Program-made: the position numbers and the translations under genes
Assembly (NCBI RefSeq): GCF_032884065.1
Contig: NC_088868.1
Span: forward strand, 5,521,647-5,585,646
Length of the DNA stretch: 64,000 nt
Direction of reading: 5' to 3'
DNA from: Artemia franciscana
Lineage: Eukaryota; Arthropoda; Branchiopoda; Anostraca; Artemiidae
Shown: piece after piece, positions 35,600 to 47,053 of the stretch
Position numbering within the stretch: the stretch's first letter is position 1
Layout: each line of letters starts with the position of its first letter
The notes under the pieces: generated by a model
What the model was told of the DNA's origin: nothing
The model's database searches: none
What the model saw: only the letters and a program-made list of their open reading frames with translations

Positions 35600-36660
35600 G
35601 AATAAATTTTCGTTTCCTTGGTGGTAAAGGAAAATAAAGGAGGAACTTAAGATACCGAAAATATTACGAGCACGGGTACGTAACATCCTGGATTTTTTGC
35701 AGACTAAAGACCCCAACAAGAAAAAATACAGCATGATCGTAAAAAATTGAACATAACTTGCTTCCCACTTTCCACTTTCCCACTTTTTCGGTTCCTAGTA
35801 GGTAAAGGAAAATAAAGGAGGAACTTAAGATACCGAAAATATTACGAGCACGGGTACGTAACATCCTGGATTTTTTGCAGACTAAAGACCCCAACAAGAA
35901 AAAATACAGCATGATCGTAAAAAATTGAACATAACTTGCTTCCCACTTTTCCACTTTTTCGGTTCCTAGTAGGTAAAGGAAAATAAAGGAGGAACTTAAG
36001 ATACCGAAAATATTACGAGCACGGGTACGTAACATCCTGGATTTTTTGCAGACTAAAGACCCCAACAAGAAAAAATACAGCATGATCGTAAAAAATTGAA
36101 CATAACTTGCTTCCCACTTTCCACTTTCCCACTTTTTCGGTTCCTAGTAGGTAAAGGAAAATAAAGGAGGAACTTAAGATACCGAAAATATTACGAGCAC
36201 GGGTACGTAACATCCTGGATTTTTTGCAGACTAAAGACCCCAACAAGAAAAAATACAGCATGATCGTAAAAAATTGAACATAACTTGCTTCCCACTTTTC
36301 CACTTTTTCGGTTCCTAGTAGGTAAAGGAAAATAAAGGAGGAACTTAAGATACCGAAAATATTACGAGCACGGGTACGTAACATCCTGGATTTTTTGCAG
36401 ACTAAAGACCCCAACAAGAAAAAATACAGCATGATCGTAAAAAATTGAACATAACTTGCTTCCCACTTTCCCACTTTTTCAGTTCCTAGTAGGTAAAGGA
36501 AAATAAAGGAGGAACTTAAGATATCGAAAGTATTACGAGCACGGGTGCATAACATCCCGGCTTTTTAGCAGACTAAAAAACCCCAACAAGAAAAAGCACG
36601 GCATGATCGTGTAAAGTTGAACGTAACTTGCATCCAACTTACATTTTCTCCTATTTGCCA
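35600..36660. repeat. 171/178-bp satellite, 6 units
   Basis: GGTAAAGGAAAATAAAGGAG recurs at 35623, 35801, 35972, 36150, 36321 and 36492, spaced 178, 171, 178, 171 and 171. The 7-base difference is presence or absence of a CCACTTT word in the spacer. The minus strand is open through several units because 171 is a multiple of three and stops are rare; I treat that frame as a by-product. Part of a seventh, diverged unit lies at about 36550-36640. Confidence 0.93.
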
Positions 36661-36799
36661 CATTTTTAGAGTATCCAACCCAAATTTTGTATTTTCTAAG
36701 AATCAGCCATTAGCTTATTACGCATGATCATAATGCTGGAGCACGCAAAAATACCAAGCCATTCCAAAGAAAAAAATGAAAGAAATAGTAAAATCAGAA

Positions 36800-37065
36800 C
36801 ATTCAATCAGGAATGAAAACATAACAAATATATCATGAGCAGGGATGGAAACATAACAAATACATCATGAGGAGGGATGAAAAAATAGAAAATATATCAT
36901 GAGCAGGGATAGAAACATAACTAATATATCACGAGCAAGGATGAAAATATAACAAATATATCATGAGCAGGGACGAAAAGATAATAAATATATCAAGAGC
37001 AGGATGAAAACATAACAAAAATATCAAGAGCAGGGATGAAAATATAAAAATATATCATGAGTTGA
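36800..37065. repeat. ~33-bp minisatellite, about 8 units
   Basis: Repeats of AACATAACAAATATATCATG followed by AGCAGGGATG with frequent base changes. Confidence 0.85.
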
Positions 37066-37555
37066 AAGGGCCATTTTGTAGCAATTAAATTTCGTGTAGA
37101 AAAAATAATTCATTCAATCTTTGGTAACATCCAAGAATATATTAAATAGAATTCACACAAGGGCAGCTTCTAGTTCAGAGAATTCCGAAAAATAACATCG
37201 AATTTAGATTCAAGGACTTGGAGGTATTTATTGATTTCCCCCATTAAATGGATAAATGTATGCTGTTTTAATTTAGCATTTTTATTTTGTCAATGAGAAC
37301 ATCTAAAGGTATATTTCAGCGAAAATACCGAAAACACTTTTTTTCAAAAAACTAGGGGACAAGGGGACTCATTTTACACTTTAAAAAGTATTTTTTACTC
37401 TTTATTTATATTTTTACTCTGAGGGAGGTTTAGCGGAGGTCTCGAGCAAATTTGTAAAATATTTCTTCCTTCCTTCCTTCGCCAAAATTTTCTTTTTATT
37501 TTGTTATTTCCCCACTCCATTTAATACTACTACTTTTTCGCTAATTTCTGTTATT
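37066..37555. other. gene 2 intron, nothing recognised
   Basis: AT-rich with short CTTCCTTCC and poly-T runs; no gene signal. Confidence 0.4.
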
Positions 37556-37558
37556 TCG

Positions 37559-38011
37559 TACTATGTTGACAGAACTCATCAGAATCTAGAAAAACGGTTA
37601 CATCAACATAAAGAAGGCCTAGACAAAGCATCAATTTCTAATAAATCTAACAACTCCTTTGATTCTGCTTTAGCTTGTCATATATTTAATAATCCTACCC
37701 ACACAATACTTTTTGAAAAATATTCTTTCATTAGCAATGATTTGGCGATAAAACATGTGGTTTGGGAATCAATCGACATTAGTCTAAGAATAAATAATAA
37801 TATTTCTTTAAATAGAGACTTAGCGGAATACTCACTAAATTCGCTATACTTAAATTTAATTAAAAATAATCTAATAAAATGTTTTACTAAACCAATTTAT
37901 AATAGTAATAAACCCGTTACAAAAGGCTCAAACCCGTTTGAGGCAAGCTGCCAAAAAAGCAAGATTGGCTTGGAAAGCTTGTATCTAACTATTTTGTTCT
38001 GTTTCGTTTGA
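37559..38011 (+). pseudogene. Penelope-like retroelement, C-terminal GIY-YIG endonuclease fragment
   Basis: The open frame reads YVDRTHQNLEKRLHQHKEGL, then SALACHIFNNPTHTILFEK and a later E-S-I-I..R.N...N.D pattern. This is the order of conserved blocks in the GIY-YIG endonuclease that closes Penelope-like element proteins (Arg helix, ALAxH, catalytic Glu). The N-terminal GIY and YIG strands and all of the RT are absent or beyond recognition upstream, so it is a dead 3' fragment. Confidence 0.65.
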
Positions 38012-38105
38012 ATGAATTTGCCATCTCACATCATTTCATTTATCAGTCCTGATTGAACTTTGTTGAAGTAGAGATGCTAAGACTGTGTTTTAAAAGGTTT
38101 AAAAT

Positions 38106-38107
38106 GT

Positions 38108-38190
<83 letters not shown>
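38106..38190. repeat. (TA)n microsatellite
   Basis: About 85 bases of TA repeats next to the Helitron 3' end; probably the target site. Confidence 0.95.
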
Positions 38191-40294
38191 CTAGCTGTTG
38201 GGGTGGCGCTTCGCGCCACCCCAACACCTAGTTGGTGGGGGCGCTTCGCGCCCCCCCCAAGCCCCCCCGCGCGCGTAAGTCGTTACGCGCCATATTAGTT
38301 ACGCGCCATTGTAGTTGTGTCCCTATGTCCCACCTGTGAATATAGATAGATATATTATATATATGTTTTTAACTACGTAAAGCTTGCGAATATACAACCT
38401 TCTTTGCTGTCCCATTGTCTGTGCATATAAATAGATTGTCAGGTTTACCGACTCTTGAACATGCAACATATAATGGTCCATGGGAAAACAATCCGTATTC
38501 AGATCTATACCTCATGATTCTAATGATTGCCCTTGAGCTTTGTTGATGGTGACTGCTAATCGACCATTCCCTGTCCCGGTGTCCCGGTCGTCATTTATAT
38601 CCCCCTGTGCCCCCCGGCGTCCCCGTTGTAGTTGTGTCCCTGTGTCCCGGTCGTCATTTATATTTTTTACTTATGTCCTGGTCATTATGGCTTATGTATG
38701 GTCATTTATATTCCCTGTGTCCCGGTCGTCATTTGTATCCCGGTGTCCCAGTCTGTATATACATTCGTTTTTTAGTTTTGTTTTTCTCCTTTATTTTTTT
38801 CCTTTTTTTCTTTTTTTTCTTTTTTAGTTTATTTAGATTTTTAGATTTTTTAGTTTTTTTATTAGTTTTTAGTTTTTTTTTCTTTTTAGTTTTTTTGTAG
38901 TTTTTACCTTCTTTTTAGTTTTTTTAGTTTTTTTTTTTACTTATGTCCTGGTCGTCATTTATACTCCCTGTGTCCCGGTGCTTTGTTGATTGCTAATCGA
39001 ACATTCCTTTTGTCCCGGTCGCTTTCTCTTTGAGTGTCGTCATTTATTTTTTTCTTTTTTAGTTCTTACCTTTTCTAGTTTTTTTTTAGTTTTTTAGATG
39101 ACAATTTTTTTTAGTTTTTTTCCTTTTTAGTTTTTTATTGGTTTTTACCTTTTTTTTTAGCTTTTTTAGTTTTTTTTCGTACGCGCCATATTAGTTACGC
39201 GCCATTGTAGTTGTGTCCCTATGTCCCACCTGTGAATATAGATAGATATATTATATATATGTTTTTAACTACGTAAAACTTGCGAATATACAACCTTCTT
39301 TGCTGTCCCATATTCTGTGCATATAAATAGATTGTCAGGTTTACCGACTCTTGAACATGCAACATATAATGGTCCATGGGAAAACAATCCGTATTCAGAT
39401 CTATACCTCATGATTCTAATGATTGCCCTTGAGCTTTGTTGATGGTGATTACTAATCGACCATTCCCTGTCCCGGTGTCCCGGTCGTCATTTATATCCCC
39501 CTGTGCCCCCCGGCGTCCCCGTTGTAGTTGTGTCCCTGTGTCCCGGTCGTCATTTATATTTTTTACTTATGTCCTGGTCATTATGGCTTATGTATGGTCA
39601 TTTATATTCCCTGTGTCCCGGTCGTCATTTGTATCCCGGTGTCCCAGTCTGTATATACATTCGTTTTTTAGTTTTGTTTTTCTCCTTTATTTTTTTCCTT
39701 TTTTATTTTTTTTTCTTTTTTAGTTTATTTAGATTTTTAGATTTTTTAGTTTTTTTATTAGTTTTTAGTTTTTTTTTCTTTTTAGTTTTTTTTAGTTTTT
39801 ACCTTCTTTTTAGTTTTTTTTAGTTTTTTTTTACTTATGTCCTGGTCGTCATTTATACTCCCTGTGTCCCGGTGCTTTGTTGATTGCTAATCGAACATTC
39901 CTTTTGTCCCGGTCGCTTTCTCTTTGAGTGTCGTCATTTATTTTTTTTCTTTTTTAGTTCTTACCTTTTTAGTTTTTTTTAGTTTTTTAGATGAAATTTT
40001 TTTTTGGTTTTTTTCCTTTTTAGTTTTTTATTGGTTTTTACCTTTTTTTTAGCTTTTTTAGTTTTTTTTCGTTTTTTCTTTTTACTTTTTTTTTTTAGTT
40101 TTTATCTTTTTTATTTTTTTTTTCATTCTTAATTTTATTAGTTTTCTTTTTCTCTTATATTTTTCAGTTTTTTCCTTTTTTTAGTTTTTTTTTTAGTTTT
40201 TAGTTTTTTTAGTTTTTTACCTTTTTTTAGTTTTTTTAGTTTTTTAGCCTTTTTATTTTTTTTATTAGTTTTTAGTTTTTTTTGTAGTTTTGCT
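38191..40294 (-). mobile_element. non-autonomous Helitron, 5'-truncated, with 896-bp internal duplication
   Basis: Minus strand: 3' CTAG at 38191-38194 and both hairpins are intact. The segment from the subterminal region through the helicase tail, GGGACAC minisatellite and T-rich filler (about 38275-39175) is repeated at 39171-40070, offset 896 bases. The second copy lacks hairpins. The 5' end with TGACGTCA motifs is absent; filler ends at about 40294. Confidence 0.8.
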
Positions 40295-41283
40295 CTAAAT
40301 TCTCTACCCAGCACAGTGTTGTGGCTACCACAGAATATCCATGGCATCCCCGCGTCAGGTATTACCCCCAAAATACATGCCTATGAAAAAAAAAACAAAA
40401 AAAAACAGCAAATGTAAAACAACCAAGTAAAACCAAAACAAGCTTATCTTGTTAATATATCCCTCCCTTTAGCAACAATAGGTAAACTAAATATTATAAA
40501 TTTTACCAAATCACAAATATTAACACATTACAAAAAACCTGAATGAACTAAACAATTATAGAATTCATCTTTACCATGTGGCTAATTGTTTAAAAAAATC
40601 CGCTCAATTAGAAACACAATTCAAAATAAATGGCGCTGTGACAACATTTCTCGAACCTCCGAAATTAGTTAAAAATTTCTTTAAGTATTTCTAGATAATT
40701 CTTTTGATATTTATTTAAAAGTTCGTTATAATGAAAACTAAATTTTTTAAATTGCCAAGTTAATTTATTTGCAGAAAAACCTCTTGATATCAATTTTTGG
40801 CTTAAGATTTTACATCTATTTTTAAAATCAATATAATTACTACAAATCCTTGCATAACGATATGCATGTTTTGATCCTCGCCATTGTTATGTAACTTATG
40901 GGACGTAACCAATCCTAGAGCCTCAGACGCTGAACTTTCGACCAGTCGGGTGCAGAATTCAAAGATCTATCAATCGATCTAATTCAGTATTCAGACCGTT
41001 TGACAGAATCCAGTGTCTGATCGGATATAATCAGATAATGAGATAGACTATCTCCTCGGCAAATGCCAAAGTTTAAAAAAAGCTAGTTCGCACTACGCAC
41101 CGAAGTATGTGTGAGTCGAGCTTTCAAAGATGATTTCATGCACCTCTTTTCTATGTGTTTGGTGACAATTTAGTCTAAAAGTTTTACAACTTGTGTAAGA
41201 CTTAACAGGTAACTGGTTCTACAGCCTAACTACCTGTAGCAATATCTACAAATTAACTTGTGTTCGAAGCTGCGTCACTTATT
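40295..41283. other. gene 2 intron, nothing recognised
   Basis: AT-rich; no supported gene, exon or named repeat. Confidence 0.45.
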
Positions 41284-41788
<505 letters not shown>

Positions 41789-43339
41789 TCTATATATATA
41801 AAAATAAGTTGTCTGTCTGTGGATGTGTGGATGGATGTGTGGATGGATGTGTCAGGTGACGTCACCTGAAAAAACTGGATTAGGTGACGTCAAAACTGAA
41901 AAAACTAAAAAAAGGCAAAAACTACAAAAAAAACTAAAAACTAATAAAAAAAATAAAAAAGCTAAAAAACTAAAAAAACTATAAAGGTAAAAACCAATAA
42001 AAAACTAAAAAAAAAACTGAAAAAACTAAAAAAAGGCAAAAACTACAAAAAAAAAACTAAAAACTAATAAAAAAAGTAAAAAAGCTAAAAAACTAAAAAA
42101 ACTAAAAAAACTAAAAAAAATAAAAAATAAAAAAAAACTAAAAAAAAGGAAAAAACTGAAAAATAAGCTAAAATAAAGGTAAAAACCAATAAAAAACTAA
42201 AAAAAAAAAGGAAAAAACTAATAAATGACGACACTCAAAGAGAAAGCGACCAGGACAAAAAACTAAAAAAAAAGGCAAAAACTACAAAAAAACTAAAAAC
42301 TAATAAAAAAAATAAAAAAGCTAAAAAACTAAAAAAACTAAAAAAAGGTAAAAAACTAAAAAAACTAAAAACTAAAAAAAAACTAAAAAAGGTAAAAACT
42401 AAAAGAACTAAAAAAGAAAAAAATAAATGACGACACTCAAAGAGAAAGCGACCAGGACAAAAGGAATGTTCGATTAGCAATCAACAAAGCACCGGGACAC
42501 AGGGAGTATAAATGACGACCAGGACACAAGTAAAAAAAAAAATTAACAAAACTAAAAAGAAGGTAAAAACTACAAAAAAACTAAAAAGAAAAAAAAACTA
42601 AAAACTAATAAAAAAACTAAAAAATCTAAAAATCTAAATAAACTAAAAAAGAAAAAAAAAGGAAAAAAATAAAGGAGAAAAACAAAACTAAAAAACGAAT
42701 GTGTATACAGACCGGTACACCAGGATACAAATGACGACCGGGACACAGGGAATATAAATAACGACCGGGACACAGGGACACAACTACAACGGGGACACCG
42801 GGGGAAACAGGGGGATATAAATGACGACCGGGACAAAAAAACTAAAAAGAAATAAAAACTAAAAACTAATAAAAAAAACTAAAAAATCTAAAAATCTAAA
42901 TAAGCTAAAAAAGAAAAAAAAAGGAAAAAAATAAAGGAGAAAAACAAAACTAAAAAACGAATGTATATACAGACCGGGACACCGGGATACAAATGATGAC
43001 CGGGACCCGGGACACAGGGAATATAAATGACGACCGGGACACAGGGACACAACTACAACGGGGACACCGGGGGAAACAGGGGGATAACCTGACAATCTAT
43101 TTATATGCAAAGACAATGGGACAGCAAAGAATGTTGTATATTCGCAAGTTTTACGTAGTTAAAACCATATATATATATATATATCTATATTCACAGGTGG
43201 GACATAGGGACACAACTACAATGGCGCGTAACTATTATGGCGCGTAACGACTTACGCGCGCGGGGGGGCTTGGGGGGGGCGCGAAGCGCCCCCACCAACT
43301 AGGTGTTGGGGTGGCGCGAAGCGCCACCCCAACAGCTAG
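41789..43339 (+). mobile_element. non-autonomous Helitron, complete ends
   Basis: Starts TC at 41789 after A and ends CTAG at 43336-43339 before T. Order: 5' end, palindrome CAGGTGACGTCACCTG (41854-41869), A-rich filler, CACTCAAAGAGAAAGCG words, GGGACAC minisatellite in two rounds (42700-42835, 42970-43085), a shortened helicase tail joined at 43084, a short TA run and the double hairpin. No protein-coding capacity. Confidence 0.9.
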
Positions 43340-44056
43340 TATATATATATTTATATATATATGTTGTATATATTGTGCTGTGCTGAAGACGGCCATAGGA
43401 CATAAGGACACTGGCCAAAAGATTCACTGAATTGAATTCCACTGTCTTGAAAACATTTCCCAATTGTTTCTAAGTTGTGTTTGATTGTTATTTCTCACAG
43501 TTTCCTGTCACAAAAGTAAAATGTGAACAAAAACTACTTGGGATTACAAGGACTGCGCTTTGAGTTGTCACCAATGAGGTGAGTACTTCCCACAAATTAT
43601 TTAAAAGAGTTAATTAAATAATTTAAATTTAATTATTTAAATAATTATTATTTGCAGGGCCGACGCAGGGACTTTAGTAGTCAAGAAGCGTCGTTAATCT
43701 GATACAATACAAATGGCTTTTTAATTATTTTAAATAATTGTTAATTATTATAAATTATTTAAAATATTATCTTATTTTAGATATAAGTCAAATATATAAA
43801 TTATTTTAATGCCATATTTTTTTTTATAAAATAATAGCTTTTTAAGTAATAATTAAATATTTATTTTAAATAATTATTTAAAGGCAGTATAATTGTCTTT
43901 CAGACATTTCATATCACGTCACTGTTCAGTTTAAAAAAACATAGGGACAAATATTACCTCCAGAACCACGAGGAGCAAGCAATGAAAACAAACATTTCTT
44001 GCCACTTGAGATTATTCGTTCTTTGGTCTTAAGTGATCTCTAAAGATTATTAAAAA
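43340..44056. other. gene 2 intron, nothing recognised
   Basis: AT-rich with many TTAAATAATTATTTAA-like palindromic words (43600-43890). Confidence 0.45.
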
Positions 44057-44244
44057 CTAGCTGTTGGGGTGGCGCTTCGCGCCACCCCAACACCTAGTTG
44101 GTGGGGCGCTTCGCGCCCCCCCAAGCCCCCCACGCGCTTAAGTCGTTACGCGCCATATTAGTTACGCGCCATTGTAGTTGTGTCCATGTTTCTCACCTGT
44201 GAATATAGATAGATTTATATATGTGTTTCAAACTACGTAAAAAT

Positions 44245-44450
44245 TGCGAATATACAACATTCTTGGCTTTACCACTACTGGGAGCTTTCCGTTTCCCATT
44301 GCCAGCAATTGATCTGAAAATGTTTGACCAGAGTCATCGTTTTGCAATCGGACACGCATATTTGTAGTTAATTTTAATATTTTTACGTGTGCCCATAAAT
44401 TAGAATTTTTCAGGCAAGCATTCATTTCGTCTGAAGGAGTTAAAACTACG
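44245..44450 (-). repeat. copy of a helicase segment inserted near the Helitron 3' end
   Basis: This stretch duplicates 45361-45530 of the helicase (words GGGAGCTTTCCGTTTCC and TTCAGGCAAGCATTCATTTCG) with a few changes. It sits between two copies of ACTACGTAAAAATTGCGAAT, which suggests template switching or a segmental insertion in the 3' region. Confidence 0.8.
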
Positions 44451-44621
44451 TAAAAATTGCGAATATACAACATTCTCGGCTTTCCTATTGTCTGTGCATA
44501 TACAAAGCCGTATGTACTAATAATGACGTCATATGCAAACGCTTTTTTTTACAAACAAACAAACATGCATACACACAACTCGTTTTTATATAGATAGATA
44601 GATAGATAGATACAATACAAA

Positions 44622-47031
44622 TTAACTGCGTAAAACTTGCGAATATACAACACTCTTCGCTGTCCAATTGTCGCTGCATATAAATAGATTGTCAGGTTTA
44701 CCGACCCTCGAACATGCAACGTACAATTGTCCATGGGAAAAACAATCAGTATTAAGATCTATACCACATTTTTCTAATGATTGACCTTGAGCTTTGTTAA
44801 TGGTGATTGCAAATGATAATCGAATTGGGAATTGCAATCTTTTAAATTGAAAAGGCAGATCTGTTGGAATCATGGGAATGCGAGGAATAAGAACAGCCTC
44901 ACCCTCAAAAGGCCCTGTCAAGATTGTGGCCTCTATTAGGTTTTCCATTGTTTTTTTTTTTTTTTACGGCAAGTCGCGTGCCATTGCAAAGCTTTGGTGG
45001 GTTGATATTTCTTAAAAGTATTATTGGTACGCCTATTTTTAGTTGTAGCACGTGTGGTGGAAACCCTGAAAGATCTATGGAATTTAAAAATTCAGATGGA
45101 TAATTAACCGCTTCATTTGGTTCCAAAACTGTGTCGACTGATTTGTAAAGGACTGCCTGGTCTCGAATCTTGGTCAAAACAATATTGTTGATTTCGTGGA
45201 CGTCTATATTTTTGGGTGCGAGAATCGCTCTTTCACTTAGCCATTTATTATTTTTATAATTTTTTAGAATATTCGGAAATACTTTTTCAATCAATTCATT
45301 TTTGGACGTCACTAAATTACAGAAATCAGCAGGTAGTTGTATATGTCCTGAAATTGAGTCTACTGGGAGCTTTCCGTTTCCATTTGCCAGCAATTGATCT
45401 GAAAATGTTTGACCAGAGTCATCGTTTTGCAATTGGACACGCATATTTGTAGTTAATTTTAATATTTTTACGTGTGCCCATAAATTAGAATTTTTCAGGC
45501 AAGCATTCATTTCGTCTGCAGGAGTTGATCTTGGTATTATAGGTAATGTTTGCCTGAAATCTCCCGCAAGCAATATTAATGTGCTGCCAAAGGGTTTCGA
45601 CTTCCCTCTCAAATCTTTCAAGCATTGATCCAGAGCCTCGAGCGATTTTTTGTGTGCCATTGTGCACTCATCCCAAATAATAAGTTTGCATTGCTGCAAT
45701 ACTTTACCCATCCCAGATGATTTGGAAATATTGCACGTGGGAGTTTCTGTAGAATGCAAATTCAGAGGCAATTTCAAAGCGGAATGAGCAGTTCTTCCAC
45801 CAGGCAGCAATGTTGCGGCTATTCCGGACGACGCAATTGCCAACGCTATATCATTTTTTGATCGAATTGATGCCAGAATCAGTTTTATCACAAACGTTTT
45901 ACCAGTACCTCCTGGCGCATCCAAAAAGAAAATTTCTCCAACGTTGTTATCGACACAATGAATTATCGTATCATAAATGTCTTTTTGTTCCGACGTTAAC
46001 TCGGAAATGTTATTTTGTACATACGACAATAGATCACTCGTACTGTAACTTTGTTCACGATCCAATTCTACACATGTCGAAACAGCAGCGATACGGTTAG
46101 GTGAAGGCATTCCCAAATCCTGAAGAGGTTTGTTTGCTATACGTACGCACAAATCTTCTATAATAACTAAAGTGTAGTTATAAATTTCTGGTGTAAAATC
46201 AAAAGTCATATCTGACGTCTCTAACTGTTTTCGATGGAGTATATCTTCGGACATTTTTGACTTATATTTTTCCCATAACTCTGTAGGAGCTGATGGAGAG
46301 CAAGTTGTTAAAATGATGCCAAACAATGCACGAATTTGACTTGGGGTTGACGTTTCGCACGCGTCATTGATGCAGTTATCCCAGTGTTGGTCATTCTCCG
46401 ATGCCAGAATCAGTTTTATCACAAACGTTTTACCAGTACCTCCTGGCGCATCCAAAAAGAAAATTTCTCCAACGTTGTTATCGACACAATGCATTATCGT
46501 ATCATAAATGTCTTTTTGTTCCGACGTTAACTCGGAAATGTTATTTTGTACATACGACAATAGATCACTCGTACTGTAACTTTGTTCACGATCCAATTCT
46601 ACACATGTCGAAACAGCAGCGATACGGTTAGGTGAAGGCATTCCCAAATCCTGAAGAGGTTTGTTTGCTATACGTACGCACAAATCTTCTATAATAACTA
46701 AAGTGTAGTTATAAATTTCTGATGTAAAATCAAAAGTCATATCTGACGTCTCTAACTGTTTTCGATGGAGTATATCTTCGGACATTTTTGACTTATATTT
46801 TTCCCATAACTCTGTAGGAGCTGATGGAGAGCAAGTTGTTAAAATGATGCCAAACAATGCACGAATTTGACTTGGGGTTGACGTTTCGCACGCGTCATTG
46901 ATGCAGTTGTCCCAGTGTTGGTCATTCTCCAATAAATTCAAAGCTTGGCATGCACTACGGTAAGTGTTATGTATAGTACCGTTTACAGTTCTCAAATACT
47001 CAAAAGATGTCGGACCGGGTACATTCACCAA
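44622..47031 (-). pseudogene. Helitron Pif1-like helicase part
   Basis: The minus-strand frame 47031-44905 holds a Pif1-family SF1B helicase: Walker A DAPGGTGKTFVIKL, Walker B-like LIIWDECTMAHK, LLAGDFRQTLPIIP and later a GVPIILLRNINPPKLCNGTR block. A frameshift in an A-run near 44950 puts the last 108 codons (FAITINKAQGQSLEKCG, VACSRV) in another frame ending at 44622. A 531-base in-frame tandem duplication (45869-46399 and 46400-46930) doubles 177 residues, including Walker A, so the protein would carry two Walker A segments. A frameshift at about 47040-47060 separates it from the Rep part. Confidence 0.9.
45869..46930 (-). repeat. 531-bp in-frame tandem duplication in helicase
   Basis: GATGCCAGAATCAGTTTTAT occurs at 45869 and 46400. 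The copies differ at only a few sites, for example Ser to Pro in the DFTSEI/DFTPEI word and Met to Ile in TIMHC/TIIHC. The reading frame is kept. Confidence 0.93.
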
Positions 47032-47053
47032 AAGCAGGCGTAGAGAGAAGCAT

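Noticed and set aside
35664..36555. Minus-strand frames with repeated RARNIFGILSSSF as a membrane protein gene
   Set aside because: They are products of the 171/178-base satellite; the 178-base units shift the frame and the array sits in an intron.
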